A DNA stretch of 64,000 nt from Tetraselmis striata (Eukaryota; Chlorophyta; Chlorodendrophyceae; Chlorodendrales; Chlorodendraceae). Shown piece after piece: positions 36,406 through 48,409 of the stretch (position 1 is its first letter; every line of letters starts with the position of its first letter). Under the pieces are notes generated by a model. It ran no database searches. It saw nothing but the letters and a program-made list of their open reading frames with translations, and was not told the DNA's origin. Both the position numbers and the translations under genes were made by a program. Location: assembly GCA_006384855.1 (NCBI GenBank), contig VCJN01000761.1, forward strand, positions 1 to 64,000, written 5' to 3'.

Positions 36406-37200
36406 AATGTTTATTACCAATAGTTGGGGTTTCCTTTCCACCTAGCGACGACCACGCGCGCTCGCATGCGTACACGTTACAAATGTGGAGGGCATTCAAC
36501 GCACGCAGCTATACATCGTACTCAAACCACGGTAGTACGAGTGTGCTTCAACACCCAAAATATGATTGAAAGAGAAACTGCCGTACAAACGAGCACGCTC
36601 AACTCCATCACGACGCCGTGAGTCGACCCCATTCGAGGTAGGATTCTTATTTAATACTATTATTCAATTCTAGACTACGGGCTATCTGATGTCCCCATCT
36701 TCCATCTTCGCGCCCCGCCTACCATGTGGCGGGCCGCGTCCCTCCCCATGTCCCTCACTTCGTGCTTGATGTTCTTGCGCCCTTGTGGGTTGCAGCCTGC
36801 CTTAGAAATCACTGAAACAAAAGCCAAAGCGCCTTTTCGGCAGACAACACATCCCCCTCGCTTTGAATCATTCCTAACAGTCACTGGCCTTCAGTATTGG
36901 TAAGGATGCTTCGGCAATAATCTCCTTATTGCGGGATGCTTCGGCAATAATTTCCTTGTTGACTATAACGGAGCGCGGATATTACATTACATCACTCCGA
37001 CCTCCCCCGACCCCCGGCTTTTGGCTGTGGTGTGGCCGGTGGGGGTTCAACACCGTGGGGCGTCCTCCGGCCCCTCCATGCCCCTCTGCTAGGTTGTCTC
37101 CCGTGGGGGTCGCGGTCCCGGCGGGGGCGGCGGTGGTGGTGGGCGCGCGGCGCCGCGATGGCGCGGGTGCAGTCGACGACGCCCGGCGGGGGCATTGACA
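36406..37200. repeat. Non-genic spacer with short duplications
   Basis: No gene recognised. Two related 35-40 bp stretches occur at about 36374-36410 and 36836-36872 (both contain ACACATCCCCCT/CTCG then TTTGAA). A 29-base unit GGATGCTTCGGCAATAATC/TTCCTT is repeated twice in tandem at about 36905-36962. Confidence 0.6.
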
Positions 37201-37210
37201 TGCAGTTCCT

Positions 37211-40210
37211 GTGTTGAGATGGCAGCTTCGGACGCACCCACCGGCGGCCCGGCCCCGTGTGCACGCATGTGAACCACGGGATGGAGTTCGACGACCCGGC
37301 GGTAGCTGCCATGCATCTCGCCTACGCCGCGTCTTTCGACCCCTCTGTGTATGTGCGGTGCGCCTCACGAGCGGGATGCCCGCGCTCGGGCCACCACGTG
37401 TTCAATGGCGCGCCGGCGGCGGCCCGTGCCGCCACCTGCGAGTTCTGCAGCCCCCCTCCTCCCACGGCTTCGCCCCCCGGTGTGGCTCTCCCGGCGCCGG
37501 CAGCTAGCGTGCGGGCACTGTAGCGCCAGTGCGCGCCGGCTGCTGCCTCATGATATGATGCCGCCCTCGCGGCCGCCGCTCGGTGGTGCGCTACCAGCGA
37601 CGTCTAGCGCAAGATGCCCCGTACGCCGCTGCAGGGTATGGCTGTCGGCGTCTGTCCCGCGGCTCGGCCTGTCCTCTTCCCCCTGGCAGACCGTACGCTG
37701 GCCTATGTTGACCGCTTCCCTCCTACCGATGACCTGTCGTACGGGGCCGAAGGCGCTGTCTGCGAATTTGCGGGGCTACTACTGCGACCCTACCCATCCA
37801 GCAATCTCGCAGTTGTGCGGAAATTGGCGGAGCGGCGAATGCGGTTGTGGGAGGCAGGGGATGATGCGCGCGCCGGCTTCTCGGTGTGCGGGTGCAGCAA
37901 CTGTGGCGCGAATCGCGGGATGGCAGCGAGTTACACAATTCCCATATGAAGCAGGTGAGCTGCCGACGACCACATCTCGGAGTGCCCGCAGACGGAAGCG
38001 CCGGCGATCTGCGAGGGCGCGGGCGGCTTCTGCTGAGGCTTCGGCAGGGGGCGCCGATGCTGCGGCGGATGGGGTGCCGCCGGCGGTGGTGGATGCTCAC
38101 CACCTAGCGGCGAAACTCACCGCTGTGCAAGAGCTGCGCGGCGTTCGCCTGGCGCTGGACACTGCCGACCTCGGTATGGTGTCAGACGCCGCTGCGGCGC
38201 TCCCTGCCCTCGATGCCCTCCATCCGCCTCCTACTGCCCGGAGTACTCTCCCCCCGAAGGACCGCCGGACCTGCAAAGGGCGCCGCCGTCGTGGGGCGAC
38301 AATGCGGATGAGGTCAGGCGGTGGGGGGAGGACCCGCGGCGGGTTATGAATATTGCACCCCGCCTTTCCGCTGTGAATGTGGACTGGTGGCGTGGGGAGC
38401 ACATCATGGACCTAGACGTACCTTCATGGCGCATGTGGGTGAACCGCTGCCTGGCGGGGCGTTGCCACTCGCGCACCGCGGCTTTATTGGCGAGTGGCAC
38501 CGTCTTAGCGCTCCACAAGGACGACCCCGCCGCGCGCGAGGAGCGGGGAAAGAGCGGTGAGCCGCTGCGAGTAACCCCGCTCGGCGTCGGCTCCGTGCTA
38601 GTGCGCTTGGCCTCCGCTCAAGCTCTGGGGCAAGTGGGCGCGGATGCGCGGGAGGTCATGGGCCCGGTGCAACGCAGCTTTCAGTCGGGAGCTGGCTGTG
38701 AGACGGCGTATATGAGCATGCGGGTGGCGCTGCAGCTTTCGGCGGGCGTGGTACTGGTGGGAAGGGCTGCTGCTCCTGGATATTCGGAATGCCTTCCATG
38801 AGGTATCCCGGGGTGCGATACTTTACGGTTTGCTTCAGCACCCGCGTCTACATGGCATGGTCTCTTTCTTCCAGATGTTGTACGACCGCCTTAGCGACCT
38901 GTACTACTACGCGCCGGATGATCCCGGTACTTTGCGCGCCACCCTTCAGTCTCGTACGGGTGTACGCCAGGGTAATGTCCTGGCCCCGCTATACTTCTGC
39001 CTCGCTATCGTTGGCCTGGTGCAAGCGGTTGTGGCTCGTACCGCCGCTGATACTTTCTGCCAGAGTTTTGCGGATGATTGCGGCGCGGCCACTGCCGCGG
39101 CTCACGTTCCGCGCGTTTTCGACGAAAACTGCACGGAGCTTTCCAAAGTCGGATTGGTGGTACATGATAGTAAGACGAGGTACGTTCGTCACCCTGGTGA
39201 CAGCGAGTCCGAGTTGAGGACAGTACGGGAGAAGTTGGCCCCGGAAGGATTTCGGGCCCCGGGCGATGATCCTGTCCAGGAAGACCAGGATGGCGCCGTG
39301 TACCTAGGTGCCCCTATTATCCATTACCCCGAGTGGATGACCGGCGCGTTGGGGCGGCGCCGGGAGGCCCACGCCACACTGGTGGAGCGCATCGCCTCCT
39401 TTGGCACGTCGGGATACGGCTGCCACCATGGGGCCATGCGGTTGCTGGTCGTAAGCGGGGCGGCAGACTGGCTTCCTCAGCCGCATGACGCCGCCGTCGG
39501 AGCTGGGCCCTTTTTTTGAGGCCGTGGACGCCGCCAACATTTCGGCTTCGTTCTCGCTGCTTGGCATGGAGGCTTGCGACCAGTCTACACCGCCCATGGA
39601 GGCTGCAATCGTTCAGATGAATATGCCCGCGGATTTCGGCGGTATGAATCTGGCATTGCTGCAGTATGAGGCCCCTGCGGCATTTTATTCCGCGCTGTCG
39701 GTTGTCCTGCCAAAGATGGTACGGGAGTACGGGCCCACCCTTGGCCCCTTGTACGAGGCGGTCCGCGCCGAGGTGTCGTCTGTGGCTACGAGTGCTTTGC
39801 CATGAACGCGTGAGACGCGCCGCGTGTACGAGATTGTACGGGCCTCACCACTTTACCGTAGGAAGATGTGCGGCGCGCACGCTTGGCGTATGGGCACGCT
39901 CACGAGATCTTCGAGCTACTTACGGTCAATAATGCTACGACCACCGTTGCATCGGATCCAACAGCTGGTACTATGGCCCGTACGGGTACGAGCACTAGCG
40001 GAGGAATGCGCGTCACCCATCTCCTTTTACGACCACTCCTCTTGGAGTTGGTAACAGTAATGCAACCTATTTTGCACCGAGGCACGCTGTGCATGGTGGT
40101 TAGTAGGTCTAAATATGGGTTTCGGCAACAATGGGATTGACAGCTAATATGAATGCCGGTTGGTTCATTTTGTGCCAACTCTGGAAACCAATTCCGTTCA
40201 AACAAGGACA
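37211..40210 (+). mobile_element. LINE with reverse transcriptase, broken in several frames
   Basis: Successive plus-strand frames: N-terminal segments with cysteines (37257-37523, 37614-37949), a pre-RT region (38346-38801) including LRVTPLGVGSVLVRLASAQA, then after a frameshift near 38800 the RT core (about 38775-39519) with LLDIRNAFHEVSR, TGVRQGNVLAPLYF and SFADDCGAA (metal-binding DD), and after another frameshift the thumb/tail (39485-39805). These are RVT_1-type LINE motifs. Stops after the N-terminal part and at least two frameshifts mean the copy is inactive. No endonuclease domain was identified. Confidence 0.75.
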
Positions 40211-40219
40211 AATCAAAAG

Positions 40220-40382
40220 AGTGAAGGAAACGGGATGATTACAAGAAGTTTGCGCCGTCGGGCGCTGAAACTCTATCCAAACTGGGGCAAAAATAAGGGC
40301 GGGGGGGGGGGGGGGGGGCGTGATGGCTACAAGTAGTTTGTGCCGTCGGGGGCTGAAACTCCGTCAAAGCTGGGACAAAACA
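40220..40382. repeat. Duplicated segment flanking a poly-G run
   Basis: Two similar segments of about 60 bases (40225-40290 and 40325-40382; both contain GCCGTCGGG then GCTGAAACTC) lie on either side of a G run (about 40301-40319). Confidence 0.7.
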
Positions 40383-40404
40383 TATGAGCGGCTAATTTTG
40401 CGGA

Positions 40405-43400
40405 ATTATACTACATATCATCATCTTCGATCACATAATCCCCTCGACGCTCTGCCGCCTCGAGTCTCCTTTTCTCCGCCGATGCACACTCTGCCCGCTC
40501 CTCTTCCTCGGTCATTGGAAGGGGAAGACCCGGCCACTTGTCGAAGTCATCTGGACGCAGTCTTTGAGTCTCGTCCCATGGATTCTCCTTGAACCATGAT
40601 GTCATCATGGACTTCATCCCGACGGTTTGCGTCTTTTGGTTGTCAATGAGAATCGTCTTCAAGTTCCTGTGTGTGAACGAGTAGGTCGGATGCATATGGT
40701 CCCACCACACGGAAAAGGCCGCAGCGACCTAAAAGGAGTTGCAAACCGCACAAGGCGTTAATGTTTTATATTGATCCCATTATGTCACTCACCCGGGTTG
40801 CACCCCTCACGCACCGCGGTTTTCCCGGTTACGGCTGTGACGTCGACGATTGTTGTCCCGTATGTTGCCGCCATCTTTAGGTGCTTGACGAAGAGAGCGA
40901 TAGGCTTTTGGTACTTTTTCACCGTATGTCTGTTATCGTTCTTCAATTTCGCAGTGTCTTTGAAGTGACCCAGCATGATGGATGTAGAGAATCTGGAAAG
41001 GCACAACCGGCTCAGCGAGTGATGATAAATACAAGCCGGCTACTTTCCACGAACCAGATCTCACCTTTGGGCATCATCGAAACGAATGTCGTCAGCTATG
41101 ATGCTTGGCGGGGGCTTCCTTACGTAGAGGTAGTACTCAACGTCGTGACGCAGAGAATCGCCCATCTTCAGCCCGCAATTCTAGGCCCAAGTCAGAACGT
41201 GATAGATGAAGTCCTCAGCTTGTTTTTGTACGGCTGTGATTGCGGATCCAAGCTGCTGGTCCGAGAGGTGAATGAAGAAATGGCACCCATCAAGAGCAGT
41301 GTAGACGTCAGAATATCCAGCCAGGATATTCACCTGCCTGCGGGGAAAATCGGAAATCAGGTAAATGAAAGCACAGCCATTTACGTACCCGGGTTGTGGG
41401 GGGTATCTTGCTTGGCGAAAGCAAACACGTCGTTGAAGTCGTCCGTGCCCCACGCAGCATCCTTCGAGTCCCAGGTGTGCGAACCAGCTCTGAGAAGTGC
41501 GTCGGCAATGACGACTGTGGCCTTTCTGGCACAAACTGCCGACATGGCGTCCGCGACGAATTGTTTTGTCGCGGGAGCCTTGAACTCCCCCTCCACGATG
41601 CAAGTCTTGCAAGGCTCCGTGTTCAACCAGACCCTATCATCCTTGTCGACCTCTTCGCCCTTGGGCATCAGCGGAAGTTCATGGGCCTGTGTGTATTAGA
41701 AAACATATTCGGATTAATTAAAAGCTCAAAATGAAAATTCAGAAGAGCATTTGTGGTTGCACAAGATCTTACCTTCATCAATATCCATAGCTCATCAGAA
41801 ACATTCGGAGCGGAAACCGCGATAAGCTCCGGAGCACATGCCAGAAGAGCAAACTCTGTGAAGAAGGAGATCATCACCAAGTCCGGCATCTGATTCTTGA
41901 TGCGATACGCCTCACACCTGATGTTGGTGTTGGTAGCGGCGATATGTTCTCGAACCGGTAGTGGTGTGAGACAATCGGCGGAATTCATGCCCCCCCCCCC
42001 CCCCCTCTGGCAAGAGGGGTCGGCAAGACCATCAACGGACCGGAGCGATGAGCACCTTTGGACAAATCCTGGAACTTTCTGGGGAAGCCTGTTGGGCCGA
42101 GGTCATCAGCCTTGGCTCGGAAGTTGGTGATGGCGTCAAGGCGAGCGACCGCTTGCTGGCCCGACACTTTGTCTTCCACGTCCCAATCGATGATGTGGTC
42201 CGAGAGATATTTCCCCCAGTTCCTGGCCGGTTCGTCTTGCGTGAGCAGTCGGATTGCCTCCCTGCCCTTTGCCGTGTCGATGGCATTCATGACCTTGATG
42301 CTTGCTCGATGCAAGAGATCGCGAAACCTCCTGGTCTCAATCACCGCGAGCCACTCCGTGTTGGTGTGCGTAACAACCATGGGGCTTTTGTCGCCGTCAT
42401 GCTTTACGTCATCCACCAACTTGTAGAGGTTCGGGGTCGCATTGTGCTCGCCTTGGATGAGCAATCCAAACCACCAAGTACATCGAGCCTACGGGAAGAT
42501 CCGCGCTGTCGCTCTGCTTGGCAAGAGACGGCTCGTCAAGCCAGGGCGCACCGGGGCCAAAGCCATTATCCTATGTCGAAAAACAAAACTTCAGTACGGA
42601 GAAAGGAATGATAGTATTCCATGTGATGAATAGACACTGGCGTAGGTCACAACTTACCTCCATGAGGGCGACTCGGAAGTGAGCTCTGTCTTTGCCGAAG
42701 CCGTACTTATCGTTATCGAGGATAGCATTGATAGGCTTCCGAATTGCTTCGTAAACTTCCTCACTTCCTTCGGGGAAAGTTGCCTGCCGTAATTGAGACG
42801 CTCGAGTCTATCGAGTTTTTGCCAGTAGAACACGAACATGTCCCAGAGTTTGGTTCCGGCTTCGTCCCATCCTCGAACCCCGGTAGGCTTCAGAAATCTG
42901 CTCAAGGGGCTCAAAAACACTGCGCAACTCAATTGACCGAATCTAGCAGCAGTAACAACAACATATATATCTCATTCATCATGTAGGCAGCTTACCGTTG
43001 TGGGCGCGAGAAGAGGTCAATCAAATTTGAGAACTCACTGCTCTTCTCATCTTTGATGCCGACCTTCTCAAGTTCAATTGAAGAATTTCAGATTTCTTGA
43101 ACTCCTTCACGACTCTAATTTGCGGAAGTTCCCTAAAGCCCGGACGAGTTGCAGCCTGTTGTGCATCCCTGCTCTCGAAACATCTGCAAAGGTTATGCAT
43201 AAACAATCCGATGTCAAAATTCCGAACCATTATGTACCTCTGATGATAGACCGTTTCGTCCCGCTGATGGCAAAACATTTTGTCCCACTGATGACATACA
43301 GTTTCGTCCCACTGATTACGGACCGTTTCGTCCCACAGATGACAGAACGTTTCGTCCCGCTTATGACGAAACGTTTCGTCCCGCTGATGACAAAACCATT

Positions 43401-45580
43401 TGTCCCACTGATGACAGACCTAATTCGTCCCGCTGATTACATACCGTTTCGTCTCACAGAGGACAGACCGCCTTCATCTCGTTGATGACAAAACGTTTTG
43501 TCCCACTGATGACATACCGTTTCGTCCCACTGATGGCATACCGTTTCGTCCCGCCGATGACAGACCTATTTCGGCCCGCTGATGACAGACCGTTTCGTCC
43601 CACTGATTGACAGACTTGTTTCGCCCCGGTGATGACACACCTATTCCAACCCACTGACGACAGAACAATTTTTGTCACACTTGACGCCTATTCGGTCCCA
43701 CGGTCAGCTTAGTAGTAATGTGGGAGATTTGGTCGCTCACAAGGAGCTTGTGCATGGACGTGTCTCCCACGACGGTGTGCCCCGCCTCGTTGAGGTTCAT
43801 AGACATGTAGCGGCAGACTTCCGGCGAGAGGCCGATGTACATCTTGTCCGATGTGAAGCGGATGCCTTTGTTAGTTTCGTAGATTTCCGGATAGTTTTCC
43901 TTCACCATGCGCTTTGCCTCCCGTCTGTGGCTGCCGTCGATGTTGGCTTACTTGAAGCGCGCCCCGGGAGCCCAAAAAGTTGATGATGACTTCGATCTCT
44001 GGCTTGTAGAACTTGCATCCGCCAACCGCGGCTTCTCCCCGCCTTCGAATGCTGCGACTGGGTCCTTGAAGTTGGTCATGGTCAGAGCGAGGGGCTCGTA
44101 CTCTTCGGAGTAACAATTGCCGTTCTTGTGGACTATTGGAAAGGACTGTGAGAAATTCTCGGCGGACATGGAAGGATTCGTCTGAATAACAAATGCAATA
44201 GAGATGTCAGTAAGTTGCATTGTGTATTAACTTGGATTTGTTTACGCATTTGATCCGGATAGGTACAACATGAAACGATAGGCTTTTACCTTGTAGCTTT
44301 GCGCCACCATATTGCAATCTTGTAGCTTTGGGGAACGGAATTCAAACTCATGCGGCGGAGCGACGAACTTATCGGATGGGAAGCTGAAAATGTGATGTAG
44401 CCCCGTATCCTTGTCGGTGACGAGGTTGACTCTGTCGGCGTATAACGTGTTGATGTCGCCACCGTGAGATGTCTTCACCTCTGGATCAACAATCTTGACT
44501 TTGAGGTGGCCGTAAGTGATCGTGTCGACGGCACCGGTGTTGCTGAAGCCATTCAAGGCCGGCCGGACGGCAAACGTATCGACGTATGGAAGCGCGTTCT
44601 CAAAATCCTTGTCAATGTTGGCCAAGTCATCGATGTTAATCGTACCATCCGCGAAACCTCTCAGCGCCTGCGCCGGCACATTGCGCTCGACCAGAGTCCA
44701 TGCGTAGTAAGATTGGAACCGCGGCTGGGAGGAGAGTGGCGGCTGGATCGCGTGGAGTAGCAACCTCTCAAAGACCACGTCGATCATGATCTCCTTGTAC
44801 AATCCCAAGCGATAAGGATCTAGACATATTCAGATCTGCGGAAACAAGCATTGGAAAATTAAAACTTGAAAATATTGACACACAAATTCTGAAACATCGG
44901 CTGTGTTTTACTCACCCCGTAGCGTCCGGCCGAGTCCAGCTCGAGGTCCTTGATCTTTCCGCGGCACGCGAGAAGTGGCCCCTTCGGATCATCGAAAAAG
45001 TCCTTGCCAGTCAGCAGGCTCGCCTTATGCAATTCGATGTACAAATAGATCTGTACCTCAGCACTTGTATCCTTGAACCAGTTGAGAGTCCAGCTCCGCG
45101 AAGTGAAGTTGTTGTAGCCCCCATTATGTGCTTGGGAGTCGTTGCGGTCGTCAAAGAAGTCGCTGAAAGAGGCGATTGTCATCAGCTTTGTCTGCCTCTC
45201 GGGTCCAGGAGTGCCGGTGATGACGAGAGCTTGCTTGCGCTTCTCTGCCGCCCGTTGCCTCCGTTCTTCCTTTGTGCCGAAGACCTCTTCAACCGTGCAC
45301 ACACTGAGGAATTCAGGAACCCTTCTTCTCGGAGCCTCGGCAATAGAGGCTCGAGGACCAGAGGCTCCATAACCGGACGCTTGCCCGGTAGTCGGCGCTG
45401 GAGTCTCAAGCTCGCGCTCCGGCTCCGGTTCAGGCTCCGGCCTTGGCTCCAGCCGAGTGGGTCAGTTTTAGACTCATGCTCAGGCTCGGGCTCGGGCTCA
45501 GTGGGCTATGTTTCAGGCTCCGGCTTTTCCTCGGGCTCAGGCTCGGGCACCCGCTGAGTGGGCTCAGTGTTATACGCCAT
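40405..45580 (-). pseudogene. Large decayed multi-exon gene of unknown function
   Basis: Minus-strand coding blocks with good GT-AG borders: start ATG 45580-45578 (context GGAAATGGCG), a Pro-Glu repeat region with one TAG and a frameshift (about 45510-45440), EEVFGTKEERRQRAAEKRKQ up to a GTGAGT donor near 44925, 44830-44290 (donor GTAAAA), 44175-43680, about 43090-42970 (donor GTAAGC), 42935-42660 (frameshift near 42770, donor GTAAGT), 42570-41990, 41965-41770, 41690-41385, 41345-41185, 41010-40790 and 40730 to about 40405. The C-terminus is highly charged (TEEEERAECASAEKRRLEAA). Composition is more AT-rich than IFT81. At least four disabling changes are visible. I recognise no domain; viral or transposon origin is possible but unproven. 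Confidence 0.5.
43240..43672. repeat. 27-bp tandem repeat, about 16 degenerate copies
   Basis: Unit close to GATGACAGACCGTTTCGTCCCACT with steady spacing of about 27 bases; several units are diverged. It lies in an intron of the minus-strand decayed gene. Units touch without spacers, so it is not a CRISPR array. Confidence 0.88.
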
Positions 45581-45596
45581 TTCCCTTTAGCCATAA

Positions 45597-45980
45597 TGTT
45601 CTGCTACACTAGCAGGTATAACTCCCCGCAAAGGTAGTACGACTACGCATCCGCGGAGTCGCTGTATATATTAGTATTGCGGGTATAAATACTAGTAGTA
45701 TAAGGTCGAAGACTTTTCTGGAATTCTCTAGAGTTCTCTGACTCAAGCCTTACGTGGCTAACACAGCACGGGTATCCCATGACACCCGGCTAACATAGCA
45801 CAGGTATGACTATGACCTCGGCGGGTATAAATACCGCCTCGGACAAGTCTACTAGGTAGAATTCAGAGACAGAACTATAACCCAGGAACCCCTGTAACCA
45901 GAAGAGATTGGCCATACTTTCTAAATCCTTCCGCTGCATCCTAAAGGGCCTAAAGAACAGGCTTAAGCTAGAGCCTAACA
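45597..45980 (+). mobile_element. 5' LTR of a Ty3/gypsy retrotransposon
   Basis: Begins TGTTCTGCTAC and ends GAGCCTAACA, so the ends are TGTT...AACA as in LTRs; length 384 bases. It holds a TATA box (TATAAATA, 45826-45833) and is followed two bases later by a primer-binding site. No second LTR was found in the window. The left edge is 17 bases upstream of the ATG of the minus-strand gene ending at 45580. Confidence 0.75.
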
Positions 45981-45982
45981 CT

Positions 45983-45994
45983 TGGTTTCGGAGC
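45983..45994 (+). promoter_or_regulatory. Primer-binding site, initiator-tRNA-Met type
   Basis: TGGTTTCGGAGC lies two bases past the LTR end and closely resembles the plant PBS TGGTATCAGAGC complementary to the 3' end of initiator tRNA-Met. Confidence 0.7.
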
Positions 45995-46019
45995 TTAGAC
46001 AGCGGTAAACGACGTAAGG

Positions 46020-47180
46020 ATGGCTACACCAAGAGAGACGCCACCTGAGGACAGCGGAAGCTTTCCGGTAGCGGCCACTGCCGGCGAAGCACAACCGATT
46101 CCGCTCGAAGGAGGTCAAGAGGGCACGCAACCGACCCTCGCAAACATGATGAGCATGCTTCAACGACTAGCCGACCGAGTCGAGACTATGTCGACGGAGC
46201 AAGCGAAGATGCAAGAAGTAGCGCAAGCTACAACGGCGGCAACGGCGGAGATTCGCCGCTTGGACGAGTACGTGCGACAAGGCTTTAGTCATTTCGACGA
46301 CCGAGTGAACCGGAGCCGAGTTGTAGAGCAGCATATGCGAGACCAGCTTCGTTCTGCCCGGATCAGCGACATGCCTGGACTCATGCCGAGCGATGTGAAA
46401 CCAGCGAAGATCGAGAAGCTATCGACTACGAATATCGACGAGCTACGGAACTGGTTTCGTCATGCACGGGGCTACCTGAAATATCACAACGTAAACCCGG
46501 AGGAACCTCGTAGCGTGTACTGGGCATCTGGCTATTTTCACGGACCTGCATCCAAGTGGTGGTACGCGCAAGTGGCAAGTACGCACGACGAAATTGGCGG
46601 CGGTTTTACCGGTATTACGCACATGGAGGCGGCACTAATCACCGAATTCTGTGGACGTACACCGGCGAAGCAAGCTCGTATCAATCTGGATCGCGCGACA
46701 CAGCGGACTACAGTACAGAAGTACGCGAATTATTTCCGCGAGCAACTACTGGAGTTACCCCATCGTCACGAGGAAGATAATGTACATGACTTCCAGCGCG
46801 GACTGAAACACCATATTCGAAAGGAAGTTGCCCTGAAAAACCCTAAGACCCTGGCAGAAGCTGTACAGGCAACCCTGGCTGTTGAAGCTGCGGAGCGGGA
46901 GACAGATGTACACCGCGAGATCCGTCGCGAGCGCCGTAACATCATGGACGACGATGACGACGACGACGAGCAATACTACAGCACTGCTGAGGGTGAGGCT
47001 ACAGAACAAGAAGACGACATGTTGATGGCGCGGCGATTGACCGAGGAGGAGTTTGAGAGATTTAAAAAGGAGGGACGCTGCTTTATCTGCAGGGCGAAAG
47101 GTCATGTTGCGTCCGCGTGCCCGAGCAAGAAGAAGAAGATTTCTGATTATCGACCGAGAAAGACCCGGCCGGGAAACTAA
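46020..47180 (+). CDS. gag: Ty3/gypsy Gag protein
   Basis: 386 residues, single intact frame, ATG 26 bases after the PBS. N-terminus Pro/Glu-rich, then coiled coil (about 40-110), a capsid-like core (about 135-290) with WFRHARGYLKY and KWWYAQV, an acidic run (seven Asp in a row, about 305-315), and one CCHC zinc knuckle near the C-terminus (C354, C357, H362, C367; spacing CX2CX4HX4C) before a basic tail. It would form the particle and bind element RNA. The gene sits between the PBS and the methyltransferase-like segment and looks undamaged. Confidence 0.88.
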   Translation: MATPRETPPEDSGSFPVAATAGEAQPIPLEGGQEGTQPTLANMMSMLQRLADRVETMSTEQAKMQEVAQATTAATAEIRRLDEYVRQGFSHFDDRVNRSRVVEQHMRDQLRSARISDMPGLMPSDVKPAKIEKLSTTNIDELRNWFRHARGYLKYHNVNPEEPRSVYWASGYFHGPASKWWYAQVASTHDEIGGGFTGITHMEAALITEFCGRTPAKQARINLDRATQRTTVQKYANYFREQLLELPHRHEEDNVHDFQRGLKHHIRKEVALKNPKTLAEAVQATLAVEAAERETDVHREIRRERRNIMDDDDDDDEQYYSTAEGEATEQEDDMLMARRLTEEEFERFKKEGRCFICRAKGHVASACPSKKKKISDYRPRKTRPGN

Positions 47181-47319
47181 GACGTGAGTCGGCCGCGCGC
47201 GGCACGCGACAGGGTGAAGGACTGTCCCCTAAAACGGCTCGCGAGACTACAGAAGTACAGCCCTCGTATCCTCGAACGACACTGAGGCCTGATTTCTCCA
47301 CAAGGATTTCGGCGACTGG

Positions 47320-48143
47320 ATGGTACATCGCGAATTATTTCACGAGTACACGAAGAAATACGGACCCTGCGACCTGGACGGAGCTTGTGATAATGACGGC
47401 CTGAATTCTCAAGTTTCTGATAGTTTTTGCTGTCCGACGCGCCCATTTCAGGAACAGGATCTCGGAGAATATCGGCGTATCTGGCTAAATGCCCCGTATG
47501 ACCGAATTGAAGAATTTTTGGGCCACTACCTTCGACAGAAGTTATTGCATCCGCATCTACGAGCAATTATTGTGGTCCCAAAATGGTCGCGTAAGCCGTG
47601 GTTTCGACTACTTAGAAATTTTCGTCTGGTGGATGAGTTGCCCGCGGAGACTTCCGTGTTTACGTGTCCAACGAACGATGGCATAGAAGGTGCGAGACAA
47701 GATGTTGGCCCCACTCGATGGGCGACACAGATCTACGCTGACGATGGCGCCGGCGTACGGTTTCTACCGCAGCACCTGAGAACCCCACCGAAGCCTGAGT
47801 GGACGCACTCGAAGGTTCTAGTAACCGATGGAAGACGAGTGCTTCTGACTGTAGAAGACAGCGGACTGATTTGGTTTCCAGAAGGAAGCGCGGCGACACG
47901 GACGCGACGCCGGAGACAGCAGCAGTACGACGATTACTCGAGCAAACTGGGTACCGGGTACAGGAGAGCAATCTACGGTACCTCGGCACTCAGCGGACGG
48001 GAGGCAACCGGTGTCATGTATACCTGTATCGCGTTCGTCGTAATACTGTACCTACGAAGACCCCTTTGAACCGTGCACTATGGACAACCTGGAAGAAATT
48101 ATTGGAGGCACGAAGTACGGGTTATCTGGAGACGGAGACAGTA
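47320..48143 (+). CDS. Methyltransferase-like domain of the gypsy element, interrupted
   Basis: Frame 47320-48069 opens with EYTKKYGPCDLDGACDND and contains RRIWLNAPYDRIEEFLGHYL followed by AIIVVPKW, resembling the adenine-methylase-derived module found in some retroelements of algae and oomycetes; the expected D/NPPF/Y catalytic motif reads NAPY. After about 47900 the better continuation is in another frame (47799-48143; AVRRLLEQTGYRV ... CHVYLYRV), so a frameshift is likely. It ends at the insertion point of the nested element; the frame resumes at 51290. Confidence 0.6.
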
Positions 48144-48329
48144 TGATCTAAACTAGTTTATGGGGTTTCCATCCTTGACCTAACCGCTTTTTAGCTACAA
48201 GTGCTGCTCAGTGGTACGGGAACTAGTAACTGTTGTTGCGCCCTTGTTGGGTGCAGCACGAGTAGACATAAAAGCAGCCAGAACAGCCGAGCCTGCCATC
48301 TTCCAGTTTTCGCTGCGTTCCACGCAGCG
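48144..48329 (+). repeat. Split direct repeat A1
   Basis: 186 bp, left terminus of the nested element, begins TGATCTAAACTAG and ends CCACGCAGCG. Matches 50986-51171 with only a few substitutions. Confidence 0.92.
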
Positions 48330-48409
48330 ATGTAAAAACTGTCTCGTAACCAGTTGCGAGCAAGGTCACCCCATGTTGTTCAAGACCACACCCGGCTCGC
48401 CATCCGAGT

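Noticed and set aside
43240..43672. Possible CRISPR array
   Set aside because: Units of 27 bp follow each other without spacers, are degenerate, and lie in an intron of a eukaryotic gene.
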